Assembly: GCF_000614185.1 (NCBI RefSeq)
Contig: NZ_BAKM01000018.1
Span: 50,530-114,529 of the forward strand
From: Phocaeicola sartorii JCM 17136 = DSM 21941
GTDB lineage: Bacteria > Bacteroidota > Bacteroidia > Bacteroidales > Bacteroidaceae
DNA length: 64,000 nucleotides
Direction of reading: 5' to 3'
Every line of letters begins with the position of its first letter. Position 1 is the stretch's first letter. Positions 10,349 to 19,940 of this stretch are shown here, in pieces. A program made the translations under genes and the position numbers. The notes beneath the pieces were generated by a model that saw only the letters and a list, made by a program, of their open reading frames with translations, was not told where the DNA came from and searched no databases.

Positions 10349-13300
10349 ATGACTAAACAAAAAAAATTCATCACTTGTGATGGTAACCAAGCAGCAGCAC
10401 ATATCTCGTATATGTTCTCTGAAGTAGCTGCTATCTATCCCATCACTCCGTCGTCCACTATGGCTGAATACGTGGACGAATGGGCTGCCGCAGGTCGTAA
10501 AAACATCTTCGGTGAAACAGTTTTGGTACAAGAAATGCAGTCAGAAGGCGGTGCAGCAGGTGCTGTTCACGGTTCTCTTCAGGCAGGTGCGTTGACTACC
10601 ACTTACACTGCATCTCAGGGTCTGTTGCTGATGATCCCTAACATGTACAAAATTGCCGGTGAATTCCTGCCTTGCGTATTCCACGTATCGGCTCGTACAT
10701 TGGCTTCTCACGCATTGTGTATCTTCGGTGACCATCAGGACGTCATGTCTTGCCGCCAGACAGGTTTCGCCATGCTGTGCGAAGGTTCTGTACAAGAAGT
10801 TATGGATATGGCTGCTGTAGCTCATCTGGCTACCATCAAATCCCGCGTGCCATTCGTCAACTTCTTCGACGGTTTCCGTACCTCTCACGAGATCCAAAAG
10901 ATTGAAATGTTGGAGAACGAAGATCTGGCAGGTCTGATTGACCAGCAGGCTTTGGCTGAATTCCGTCAACGTGCGTTGAATCCTAACAACCCTGTTGCAC
11001 GCGGTATGGCCGAAAACCCTGATCACTTCTTCCAGCACAGAGAATCTTGCAACAACTTCTATGAAGCAGTTCCGGCTATCGTAGAAGAATATATGAACGA
11101 AATCGGTAAAATCACAGGTCGTCCTCACGGTTTGTTCGATTACTATGGTGCAGAAGACGCTGAACGCGTAATCATCGCTATGGGTTCTGTAACAGAAGCT
11201 GCCCGCGAAGCTATCGACTACTTGATTGCTAACGGTGAAAAAGTAGGTTTGGTATCTGTACACTTGTACCGTCCGTTCTCTGCCAAACACTTCCTGGCCG
11301 CTGTACCTAAGACAGCCAAGAGTATTGCAGTTCTTGACCGTACGAAGGAACCGGGAGCAAACGGCGAACCTTTGTATCTGGATGTTAAAGACTGCTTCTA
11401 TGGCATAGAAAACGCTCCGGTTATCGTAGGCGGCCGTTACGGTTTGGGTTCTAAGGACACAACTCCGGCTCAGATCCTCGCTGTATTCAAGAACTTGGCT
11501 CTGCCAATGCCTAAGAACCACTTCACAGTAGGTATCGTGGACGATGTTACTTTCACTTCTCTTCCTCAGGAAGAAGAAATTGCATTGGGCGGTGAAGGTA
11601 TGTTCGAAGCTAAATTCTTCGGTTTGGGTGCTGACGGTACTGTAGGTGCCAACAAGAACTCAGTGAAGATTATCGGTGACAACACAGACAAACATTGCCA
11701 GGCTTACTTCTCATACGACTCTAAGAAGTCAGGTGGTTTCACTTGTTCTCACCTCCGTTTCGGTGACACTCCTATCCGTTCCACATACTTGGTAAACACT
11801 CCGAACTTTGTGGCTTGCCACGTACAGGCTTACCTGCACATGTACGATGTAACCCGCGGTTTGCGTAAGAACGGTTCTTTCTTGCTGAACACTATCTGGG
11901 AAGGTGAAGAACTGGCCAAGAACCTGCCTAACAAGGTAAAGAAATACTTTGCTCAGAACAATATCACTGTTTACTATATCAACGCAACTCAGATTGCACA
12001 GGAAATCGGTTTGGGCAACCGTACCAACACCATCCTGCAATCAGCATTCTTCCGTATCACAGGCGTTATCCCTGTTGATCTGGCAGTAGAACAGATGAAG
12101 AAATTCATCGTTAAGTCATACGGCAAGAAGGGTGAAGACGTAGTAAACAAGAACTATGCTGCCGTAGACCGTGGCGGTGAATACAAACAACTGGCTGTTG
12201 ATCCGGCTTGGGCTGATCTGGAAGTGGAAGCTGCTGCAGCTAACAACGATCCTGCTTTCATCAACGAAGTAGTTCGTCCTATCAATGCTCAGGACGGTGA
12301 CTTGCTGCCGGTATCTGCATTCAAGGGTATCGAAGACGGTACTTGGGAACAAGGTACTGCTCAATACGAAAAACGTGGTGTGGCTGCATTCGTACCAGAA
12401 TGGAACGCAGAAAACTGTATCCAGTGTAACAAGTGTGCATACGTTTGTCCTCACGCTGCTATCCGTCCGTTCGTACTTGACGCCGAAGAACAGAAGGGTG
12501 CAAACTTCGAGACACTGAAGGCTGTAGGCAAGCAGTTCGACGGCATGACATTCCGTATCCAGGTTGACGTACTCGACTGTCTGGGTTGCGGTAACTGTGC
12601 CGATGTGTGTCCGGGTAACCCGAAGAAGGGTGGCAAAGCTCTTACAATGAAGCATCTGGAAGGTCAGTTGCCTCAGGCTGCCAACTGGGAATACTGCACT
12701 AAGAACGTGAAGAGCAAACAACACCTGGTAGATATCAAAGCCAACGTGAAGAACTCTCAGTTCGCTACTCCGTTGTTCGAGTTCTCAGGAGCTTGCTCTG
12801 GTTGTGGTGAAACTCCGTATGTAAAACTGATTTCTCAGTTGTTCGGTGACCGTGAAATGGTTGCTAATGCTACCGGATGTTCTTCCATCTACTCTGGTTC
12901 TGTTCCTTCCACTCCTTATACTAAGAACGAAAAGGGTCAAGGTCCTGCTTGGGCTAACTCTTTGTTCGAAGACTTCTGCGAGTTCGGTCTAGGTATGACT
13001 TTGGCTGACAAGAAACTTCGTGCACGCATCGAAGCTGCCATGAAGGATGCTATCGCCGGTGATACTTGTCCTGCTGAATACAAAGAAGCATTCCAGGAAT
13101 GGATTGACGGTAAAGACGATGCAGAAAAGAGCAAAGCTGCTGCCGAAAAGATTATCCCGATGGTAGAAGCTGCTAAAGATAAATGTGCAAACTGCGCTAC
13201 AATCGCTGAATTCAAGAACTACTTGATCAAGAAGAGCCAATGGATTATCGGTGGTGACGGTGCTTCATACGATATCGGTTACGGTGGTCTGGACCACGTG

Positions 13301-13894
13301 ATTGCTTCCGGGGAAGATGTAAACATCCTGGTATTGGATACTGAAGTTTATTCTAACACCGGTGGTCAGTCATCCAAGGCTACTCCGCTGGGTGCTATCG
13401 CCAAGTTCGCTGCTTCAGGTAAGCGTGTACGCAAGAAAGACCTTGGTATGATCGCTACTACTTACGGTTACGTATATGTAGCTCAGATCGCTATGGGTGC
13501 TGACCAAGCTCAGACATTGAAAGCACTCCGTGAGGCAGAAGCTTATCCAGGACCGTCATTGGTTATCGCTTACGCTCCGTGTATCAACCACGGTTTGAAA
13601 GCCGGTATGGGTAAGAGCCAGGCTGAAGAGGCTAAGGCTGTAGAATGCGGTTACTGGCACTTGTGGCGTTTCAACCCGGCTTTGGAAGAAGAAGGCAAGA
13701 ATCCGTTCATGCTTGATTCTAAAGAACCGAAATGGGAAGGTTTCCAGGATTTCTTGAAGAACGAAGTTCGTTTTGCTTCTGTAATGAAGCAGTATCCTGC
13801 TGAAGCTGCTGACCTGTTCGCTGCTTGCGAAGAGATGGCTAAGAAACGTTACGCTTCTTACAAGCGTATGGAAGCTATGAATTGGGGTGAATAA
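10349..13894 (+). CDS. nifJ: Pyruvate:ferredoxin (flavodoxin) oxidoreductase
   Basis: It catalyses CoA-dependent oxidative decarboxylation of pyruvate to acetyl-CoA and CO2, reducing ferredoxin; it is the central pyruvate-oxidising enzyme of anaerobes and is cytoplasmic. The protein has 1181 residues, the usual one-chain length. Domains run from the N-terminal pyrimidine-binding half (IYPITPSSTMAEYVDEWAA) through the gamma and CoA-binding regions to a 2[4Fe-4S] ferredoxin domain, with CIQCNKCAYVCP from about residue 690 and CLGCGNCADVCP from about 744. The thiamine-diphosphate domain follows, with GDGASYDIGYGGLDHV around residue 970. Codon choice is strongly biased and uniform, as expected for a highly expressed gene. 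A terminator follows immediately. Confidence 0.97.
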   Translation: MTKQKKFITCDGNQAAAHISYMFSEVAAIYPITPSSTMAEYVDEWAAAGRKNIFGETVLVQEMQSEGGAAGAVHGSLQAGALTTTYTASQGLLLMIPNMYKIAGEFLPCVFHVSARTLASHALCIFGDHQDVMSCRQTGFAMLCEGSVQEVMDMAAVAHLATIKSRVPFVNFFDGFRTSHEIQKIEMLENEDLAGLIDQQALAEFRQRALNPNNPVARGMAENPDHFFQHRESCNNFYEAVPAIVEEYMNEIGKITGRPHGLFDYYGAEDAERVIIAMGSVTEAAREAIDYLIANGEKVGLVSVHLYRPFSAKHFLAAVPKTAKSIAVLDRTKEPGANGEPLYLDVKDCFYGIENAPVIVGGRYGLGSKDTTPAQILAVFKNLALPMPKNHFTVGIVDDVTFTSLPQEEEIALGGEGMFEAKFFGLGADGTVGANKNSVKIIGDNTDKHCQAYFSYDSKKSGGFTCSHLRFGDTPIRSTYLVNTPNFVACHVQAYLHMYDVTRGLRKNGSFLLNTIWEGEELAKNLPNKVKKYFAQNNITVYYINATQIAQEIGLGNRTNTILQSAFFRITGVIPVDLAVEQMKKFIVKSYGKKGEDVVNKNYAAVDRGGEYKQLAVDPAWADLEVEAAAANNDPAFINEVVRPINAQDGDLLPVSAFKGIEDGTWEQGTAQYEKRGVAAFVPEWNAENCIQCNKCAYVCPHAAIRPFVLDAEEQKGANFETLKAVGKQFDGMTFRIQVDVLDCLGCGNCADVCPGNPKKGGKALTMKHLEGQLPQAANWEYCTKNVKSKQHLVDIKANVKNSQFATPLFEFSGACSGCGETPYVKLISQLFGDREMVANATGCSSIYSGSVPSTPYTKNEKGQGPAWANSLFEDFCEFGLGMTLADKKLRARIEAAMKDAIAGDTCPAEYKEAFQEWIDGKDDAEKSKAAAEKIIPMVEAAKDKCANCATIAEFKNYLIKKSQWIIGGDGASYDIGYGGLDHVIASGEDVNILVLDTEVYSNTGGQSSKATPLGAIAKFAASGKRVRKKDLGMIATTYGYVYVAQIAMGADQAQTLKALREAEAYPGPSLVIAYAPCINHGLKAGMGKSQAEEAKAVECGYWHLWRFNPALEEEGKNPFMLDSKEPKWEGFQDFLKNEVRFASVMKQYPAEAADLFAACEEMAKKRYASYKRMEAMNWGE

Positions 13895-13917
13895 TCTCTG
13901 ATACATGTATATAAAAA

Positions 13918-13947
13918 GGCTTGTTCATTGCTGGACAAGCCTTTTTT
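13918..13947 (+). terminator. Intrinsic terminator of nifJ
   Basis: GGCTTGT pairs with ACAAGCC around a ten-base loop and is followed by six Ts. It lies 23 bases after the nifJ stop codon. Confidence 0.85.
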
Positions 13948-13960
13948 ATGACCTTTTCCA

Positions 13961-14043
13961 CACGTTAGTATGTGCGGGCTTATACGTTAGTATGTATAAG
14001 CCTACACATACTAACGTGTAGCTTCATACATACTAACGTGTAA
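13961..14043. repeat. Cluster of four short inverted repeats (core ACGTTAGTATGT)
   Basis: The 12-base core ACGTTAGTATGT occurs twice in forward orientation (about 13962-13973 and 13984-13995) and twice as its reverse complement ACATACTAACGT (about 14006-14017 and 14028-14039). Forward and reverse copies can pair as nested hairpins. Copy 2 alone is also flanked by GGCTTAT and ATAAGCC, forming its own perfect hairpin, so alternative structures compete. The cluster lies between the nifJ terminator and the sulfatase promoter. No coding potential is visible. Confidence 0.8.
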
Positions 14044-14137
14044 GCCTATGCTGCCGTATGCACAAAACAAGGCCTCAATGTAATGTATCTCCGCTCTAAC
14101 CATCACCATTCATAGCTCAAGGTTACCAAAAATTTCC

Positions 14138-14145
14138 TATCTTTG
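14138..14145 (+). promoter_or_regulatory. Probable -7 element of the sulfatase promoter
   Basis: TATCTTTG matches TAnnTTTG and sits 29 bases before the sulfatase ATG. No TTTG is found at the ideal upstream distance, so only the -7 half is supported. Confidence 0.5.
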
Positions 14146-14174
14146 CCACATAACATTATGAAAAACCTATAAAC

Positions 14175-15682
14175 ATGAATATTCCAACCAACCTGAAATG
14201 TACACTGGCTGTCACAGCCGGATTGTGCTCATCTTTTGCATACGCACAAAAACATCCTCACATTATACTGATAATGACCGACCAACAACGGGCCGATGCC
14301 ATGGGCTGTATGGGAAACGAAGCGGTCATCTCCCCTAGCCTGGACGCACTGGCTGCCGAGGGAACATTATTTATGAATGGTTATTCTTCCTGCCCAAGCA
14401 GCACTCCGGCACGTGCAGGTCTGCTGACCGGACTTTCTCCTTGGCATCATGGCTTGTTGGGATATGGAAAAGTATCTCCCGAATATAACTATGAGATGCC
14501 GCAGATGCTGAAAGACGCCGGATATTATACTTTCGGAATCGGGAAAATGCACTGGCATCCCCAACGGGTAAAGCATGGCTTCGAAGGCACTTTGCTGGAT
14601 GAGAGCGGACGCGTGGAGGACAAGAACTTTACCAGTGATTACCGCCAATGGTTCCAAACAAAAGCTCCTGGTAAGAATCCTGACGCTACCGGCATAGGCT
14701 GGAACGACCACACGGCAAGCATCTATAAATTGCCCGAAAACCTCCATCCTACCTATTGGACAGGCGAAATGGCCTGTGAACTTATTAGTAACTACGATCC
14801 GGACGGCAAGCCCTTGTTCTTGAAAGTTTCATTCGCCCGCCCGCACAGTCCGTATGATCCGCCACAAAGATATCTGGATCTATATAAAAATGCCCCCGTG
14901 CCCGATCCTGCCATGGGTGAATGGTGTGGCAAATACGCCAAGAAACTAGATCCTGAAAAAGCGGCAAAAGACGCGCCATACGGTAATTTCGGCAATGAAT
15001 ACGCACGTAACTCCAAACGGCATTATTATGCAACATCACTTTCATTGACGAACAGATAGGCAGAATCATCCAGACCCTGAAAGAAAAGGGCATGTATGAT
15101 GACACACTGATTATTTTCGTTTCCGACCATGGTGACATGATGGGCGATCATTACCATTGGAGAAAGACCTATCCATACGAAGGTTCCACTCATGTGCCAT
15201 ACATCGTGAAATGGCCTGCAGCCGACCATATAGCACCGGGAAAAATAGACGCCCCCGTAGAATTGCGCGATATTCTTCCTACTTTCCTTGATGTGGCCGA
15301 TGTAACCATCCCTGCTGATATGGACGGACGTTCTTTGTTACCACTGGCCAAAGGTACGGAAACAAACTGGCGCAAATATTTGGATCTGGAACATGCCACC
15401 TGCTATAGTGATGATAATTATTGGTGTGCATTGACCGATGGAAAAATAAAATACGTATGGCGTATCCACACCGGTACTGAAGAGTTATTTGATTTGACCA
15501 AGGATCCCCAGGAATTGCATAACGCCGTCAATGATAAAAAGTATAAAAAGCAATTGGAGGAAATGCGTAATGAAATGATCCGTCATTTAAGCGAACGCGG
15601 TGAGGAGTTTGTAAAAGACGAACAATTGGTAGTAAGGGAGAAGACGATGCTGTATGGACCTAATTATCCGGAGAAACAATAG
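14175..15682 (+). CDS. Secreted S-type sulfatase, frameshifted
   Basis: This is a sulfatase of the alkaline-phosphatase superfamily, predicted to hydrolyse sulfate esters on glycans in the periplasm or at the surface. A signal peptide is visible (TLAVTAGLCSSFAYA, then QKHPHIILIMTDQQRADAMG). The formylglycine signature is STPARAGLLTG, i.e. the serine version, which in anaerobes needs an anSME-type maturase. The first frame ends at 15059; one base seems to be missing near 15031-15034. Reading on in the next frame gives ITFIDEQIGRIIQTLKEKG and then the metal-binding VSDHGDMMGDH. The corrected length is about 502 residues. No SusC/SusD or glycosidase gene lies next to it, so it is not in an obvious polysaccharide utilisation locus and the substrate is unknown. 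Confidence 0.88.
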
Positions 15683-15828
15683 AGCGGCAGCCATGGAAAA
15701 TGATGTTCAGGTATCATCCGCTTAGACTCATGTAAAAAAGGCATGCAGCTGCGTCGGTCATCGCAAGAGGTTTCATCGGCCGTCACAGACGGCTGCGCTG
15801 ACTGTTGCAGCTGGCTGCATACAAAGAC

Positions 15829-15856
15829 GGAGTGGCAGTCTCACGACTACCACTCC
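15829..15856. other. Hairpin between convergent sulfatase and LytTR regulator genes
   Basis: GGAGTGGCAGT and ACTACCACTCC form a stem (one mismatch) around CTCACG. No T-tract follows on either strand, so a terminator role is only possible. The surrounding 226 bases hold no supported gene. Confidence 0.4.
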
Positions 15857-15908
15857 GCTTCAAGCGACTTGAATTGAATCACTTCTTATAAACTTATATT
15901 CTAAAATT

Positions 15909-16670
15909 CTACAGCAAATAGAAACGTTCCTGTAACTCTTTTTTATACTTCTTGGAAACCTGCAACTCAGTAACATTCTCGAATGGAGGGAACATGACAC
16001 AACGGTTCTCCTTAATCATCATCAAATAATTGACATTAATGATATACGACTGATGAATCTGGACAAAACACGAATCATACGCTTTTATATTATCTGCCGT
16101 TGTATTCTTCTTCAACAACAAGGGTGCCTGATTGTTGAGTGACACCTCCCACAATTTCCGATCAGAATTATAACGAAAGAAGCCAATATCAATAGAGCGT
16201 AAAATACGCAAATCATTAGTAGGCGTAGATATCATAAAAGTATGCTCACCGGTAGCATATACACGTGGAGGAATCACAAAAGAAGCAGATACCTCTTCTG
16301 CTTTTCTCGTAAAGCGCTCGATGATCCCTTCCAATTCTTTTCCGTCAATGGGTTTTAACAAATAATCGAAAGCAGCCCCACGAATAGCATCAATCATGTA
16401 TCTATCATAAGCTGTATAGAACACAATCTGCATATTCCAAGTTATGTTTTCTTTTAACTGCTCTAATAGTTCCATCCCTTTCATATCCGGCAGCTCCACA
16501 TCCAAAAACAATAAATCGGGATGTACTTTTTCCAATAGTTTCTTACCGTTCAGCCCATTACGCGCTATCCCCTCTATGAGCAACCGATTATACTTCTTCA
16601 ATTCCAGGCAAAGATTATCAGCAGAAAATTCATCATCATCAATTATTATGACCCTATATAACTTATCCAT
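15909..16670 (-). CDS. LytTR-family response regulator
   Basis: This is a DNA-binding response regulator. The receiver domain begins VIIIDDDEFSADNLCLELKK, carries the phospho-acceptor aspartate in LLFLDVELPD (about residue 57) and has the YLLKPIDGKELEG lysine loop. A LytTR output domain follows from about residue 150, with FVQIHQSYIINVNYLMMI as its typical core. The start is placed at ATG 16670; upstream codons continue open but look non-coding and overlap the promoter. Length 253 residues. The partner is almost certainly the TPR histidine kinase encoded just upstream on the same strand, with 127 bases between them and a promoter in the gap. Targets are unknown. Confidence 0.9.
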   Translation of the reverse strand: MDKLYRVIIIDDDEFSADNLCLELKKYNRLLIEGIARNGLNGKKLLEKVHPDLLFLDVELPDMKGMELLEQLKENITWNMQIVFYTAYDRYMIDAIRGAAFDYLLKPIDGKELEGIIERFTRKAEEVSASFVIPPRVYATGEHTFMISTPTNDLRILRSIDIGFFRYNSDRKLWEVSLNNQAPLLLKKNTTADNIKAYDSCFVQIHQSYIINVNYLMMIKENRCVMFPPFENVTELQVSKKYKKELQERFYLL

Positions 16671-16702
16671 TGTAAACAATCTATCTTTAATTATTAATAA
16701 GA

Positions 16703-16734
16703 CAAAAGTATTTAAACATTTTTCAATGTACAAA
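16703..16734 (-). promoter_or_regulatory. Promoter of the LytTR regulator gene
   Basis: On the minus strand TTTG (16734-16731) is followed after 20 bases by TACTTTTG (16710-16703), fitting the Bacteroidales consensus. It lies about 30 bases before the regulator's ATG. Confidence 0.6.
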
Positions 16735-16797
16735 TCCAATACTTCGATTATGGGATCATAACGACTGTTTTAGGCACTATTATATAAAAAACAACAA

Positions 16798-18833
16798 CTA
16801 AACCATCTTTTTCAGATTATAATCATAACCTTGAGGCAAGATGACAGTAAACTCACAACCTATCTCTCCTTCATCTAATTGTACATTAGCTATAGAAATG
16901 TCGAGATGCTTCTTATTATTAGCATTTAGTAATTGTACCGTTTGAAAAATAACTTTCATCCCCGTACCCGTACCATGATTGACACTGTTCACCTTATACC
17001 CTCCCCCATTATCTCTGATTTTAATGCAAATTCCAATTTCAATTCTCCTTATATCAATCCATAACCTTTTCATTCCTTCTTTATCCTTTAAAGCATGCTT
17101 CAAAGCATTTTCCACCGGAATCTGTATCATCATAGATGGAAGGATTTCCTGGTCAGGATTTATGGCTTCATCTATAAATATGGATAATATAAAATTATCT
17201 CCCAATGCTTTACGCTCCAAATTTATAAATGTATTGACGAAGTCCAGTTCCTCAGCTATAGTTACGCAGAATTGTCCCGTCAGCTCCAGATTCCTCCTCA
17301 TTAACTTTACCAACCACGCATATTTTCTGCCTGCTCGTCGGTATAACTCCCCATTTCACGATTCAATATATTAAAAATAAAATGCGGAGAAATCCGGTTA
17401 CGAATGTTCTCCATGCGCAAAGCCGTAATCATGGTCCGGGTTCTCATTTGTAACAAATAATGCCGTTTTTTGTTATATACAATAATAAAGACAACAAGAA
17501 AAAGGACGCATATACAAACAGATATCCATATATAAAGCGTCTGGTTCAAAGCCAATACTTCATTCTCTTTTTGTTGGATGAAAATTTTCTGTTTCATCAA
17601 TGTGGTGTCCTGACTGTATTTCAGATCTATTTCGGCTGTACGCATTTTAATACGCTCATTACGTGTGGAATCATCAATACGCTGATTTTCCATTTGGTAG
17701 TAATAGGCTTGTCTGAAATCTCCCGCCTCTTCAAAATAATGTTGCAGATAACGGTTACGGATATGCTGCATGTTCGGTTCCACATAATCAGGTTGGACAG
17801 CCTCAGACATACGTTTGCGCGCTAGAGGCAAATCATTCTGCTTCAAGGCAAGCTCTATCAATTGGGTATCCAAATAATAAAGAGCTGTCTGATTTTCAAT
17901 AGAACGGAAAAAATCACCGCAAAGGTTTAAATAGTATGCTGCAGAATCAACCTGATTCATCAGAAGAAAAGTTTCTCCCAAATTCATTTCAGTCAGATGC
18001 TCCTCAAAAATCATATCGGGATAAGAACGGGCCAATACCAATGACCTTCTGAAAATTTCCAAAGCTTTGGGATAATCGGCACGAAAATAATAAGAATTAC
18101 CGCGATTATTCAAATAGATATGTTTCTCAAATGGAAGCATCTTATCATAGTGCCGGGCAGCCAGTTCATAGTAATAATCACAGGAGGTAAAATCGCGAAG
18201 TTCCATATAGACTTGTGCCAATCCATAATAAGCAGGGAAGCGCTTTTCTTCAGGAATCTTCAACGAATCACTGTAAGACAAAGATTTACGATACCACATA
18301 GCACCTTTATCATAATGACCGGTACGGACAAAAGCATCAGCCAAATTGATGGAAATATCCGGAAGCACATCTCTGTTGCTGCCCTGCAAACGATAATCGA
18401 ATGCTTTTTGAAAACAGATCACAGAAGAGTCGGCCAATCCTTGACGGGCACATACATTCCCCCGCATATTATAAATATCGGCATACAAGTCATTAATCAA
18501 TGAAGACGGAACAGCTCCGTCACAAAATACTTCCGCTCTATTCATACTAAGTCTAGCCGAATCCATTTCAGACTTAAACATATATGCCTTTGCCAGAAGA
18601 ACAAGATAATGGTAATACGCCACACTATCTGTGGTAACCGCCATTTGCCTGGCAGTACGGGCACATACATAACTAGGGTTTTCGGACAGTGAATCAATGA
18701 TAAAGTCATAATACTGCATATAAATGTCCATCTGAGTCTTTTTATAAGTACCAGAACTTGTGCAAGATACTCCCCATATACAAACCAACACACTATACCA
18801 TAAAAATTTAAACATCAAATGTATGTTCTTCAT
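16798..18833 (-). CDS. TPR-containing sensor histidine kinase (His_kinase/LytS type), frameshifted
   Basis: This is a membrane sensor kinase. The N-terminal ~25 residues are a signal or lipoprotein-like segment (SVLVCIWGVSCTSSG). Several tetratricopeptide repeats span about 40-390 and probably form the periplasmic sensor. One membrane helix lies at about 425-445 (TLYIWISVCICVLFLVVFII). The cytoplasmic kinase begins at RNRISPHFIFNILNRE, the phospho-His motif of this class. The frame breaks near 17312-17313, where a T is apparently lost (GGTTGG for GGTTTGG). It resumes as VKLMRRNLELTGQF and ends in an ATPase domain with MIQIPVENALKHAL and IRDNGGGY. The corrected length is about 678 residues. 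It pairs with the downstream LytTR regulator. Confidence 0.88.
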
Positions 18834-18958
18834 CGTATCCCTCCTTCATAGTTTATTGACAAACATAAGCAAAAATAAACATAACCACATCTTTTTATTG
18901 AAATTTATTTGATTTAAAAAGCATTTTGGATAAAATCCACATAAAGATGAAGATTCAC

Positions 18959-18989
18959 TTTGCCATGTCATGAAACATCCCTACCTTTG
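18959..18989 (+). promoter_or_regulatory. Promoter of the LacX-like epimerase gene
   Basis: TTTG at 18959-18962, 19 bases, then TACCTTTG at 18982-18989, 26 bases before the ATG. This is a full match to the group consensus. Confidence 0.75.
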
Positions 18990-19015
18990 AAAAAAGAACT
19001 TATAACTGAAGAAAC

Positions 19016-19891
19016 ATGGAAACACTATCTAATTCTGTCCTGACTGTACAAATAGCCGAGCATGGAGCCGAGCTTCAAAGCATCAAGAAGGATGGCAAAG
19101 AATATCTTTGGCAGGGCGACGCTAAATTTTGGGGACGGCGCTCACCTGTCCTTTTCCCTACGGTAGGCCGTGTGTGGGATAATAAATACCGTCATGCCGG
19201 AAACACTTATGAAATAGGGCAACACGGATTTGCACGTGATATGGATTTCAAACTGACCTATAAAGAAGATAAAGGAGCTGTATATTGGCTGGAAAGCACT
19301 CCTGACACATTGGGCAAGTTTCCTTTCCCCTTCCGCCTGCTGGTAGGATATTTATTGGAGGAAAATAAAATTACCGTAAAGTGGCGTGTGGAAAATCTGG
19401 GAGTCATGGACATGTATTTCCAAATCGGAGCACATCCCGCTTTCTATTTCCCCGAGTTCGACGCCGCTACAGAGGAGCGTGGCTTCTTTGTTTTTGACCG
19501 GAAGTCTGATTTAGAATATACCGTACCCACGGAAAAGGGATGCGTTTCACCGGAGCGCCATGCACTAAAATTAAATAAAGAAGGACTGATGCCAATTGAT
19601 ATTCATACTTTTGATTGTGACACCTATATCTTCGACAACAAGCAGCTGAAGAAAGTAACCCTGCTGGATAAAAAGAAAAATCCCTATATCAGTTTGGAAT
19701 TCGATTCTCCGCTAGTGGCTTTGTGGTCTCCCACCAAGGCTCATCCCGACTGTCCGTTTGTCTGCATCGAACCATGGTATGGACGCTGCGACTCTGTGGG
19801 GTATTCAGGAGAGTTGAAAGATCGTGAATGGATACAGAAACTAGAGTCCAAAGAAGCTTTTGATGTAGAATATAAAATCATTATAGAGTAA
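19016..19891 (+). CDS. Aldose 1-epimerase family protein (LacX-like)
   Basis: This is a cytoplasmic beta-sandwich protein of the galactose mutarotase superfamily, most like the LacX branch, which acts on free or phosphorylated sugars; the exact substrate is unclear. Family features are LWQGDAKFWGRRSPVLFPTVGRVWD near the N-terminus, the histidine of YEIGQHGFARDMDF, the second histidine of FQIGAHPAFYFP and the C-terminal FVCIEPWYGRCDS, where the glutamate is the usual base. Length 291 residues, normal. It is a single-gene unit with its own promoter and a strong terminator. Confidence 0.88.
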   Translation: METLSNSVLTVQIAEHGAELQSIKKDGKEYLWQGDAKFWGRRSPVLFPTVGRVWDNKYRHAGNTYEIGQHGFARDMDFKLTYKEDKGAVYWLESTPDTLGKFPFPFRLLVGYLLEENKITVKWRVENLGVMDMYFQIGAHPAFYFPEFDAATEERGFFVFDRKSDLEYTVPTEKGCVSPERHALKLNKEGLMPIDIHTFDCDTYIFDNKQLKKVTLLDKKKNPYISLEFDSPLVALWSPTKAHPDCPFVCIEPWYGRCDSVGYSGELKDREWIQKLESKEAFDVEYKIIIE

Positions 19892-19902
19892 TCAAGAATA
19901 AC

Positions 19903-19940
19903 GGGGTATGCACGCGATAAGCCATACCCCATTTTTTTCT
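19903..19940 (+). terminator. Intrinsic terminator between convergent genes
   Basis: GGGGTATG (19903-19910) pairs with CATACCCC (19923-19930), followed by ATTTTTTTC. It ends the epimerase transcript and abuts the stop codon of the convergent transporter gene. Confidence 0.85.

Noticed and set aside
10541..11521. Long minus-strand open frame opposite nifJ (and similar ones at 12116-12724 and 3814-4302)
   Set aside because: They are antisense shadows of strongly biased coding sequence in nifJ and the RND pump; composition is cysteine/valine-rich, there is no family similarity and no promoter.
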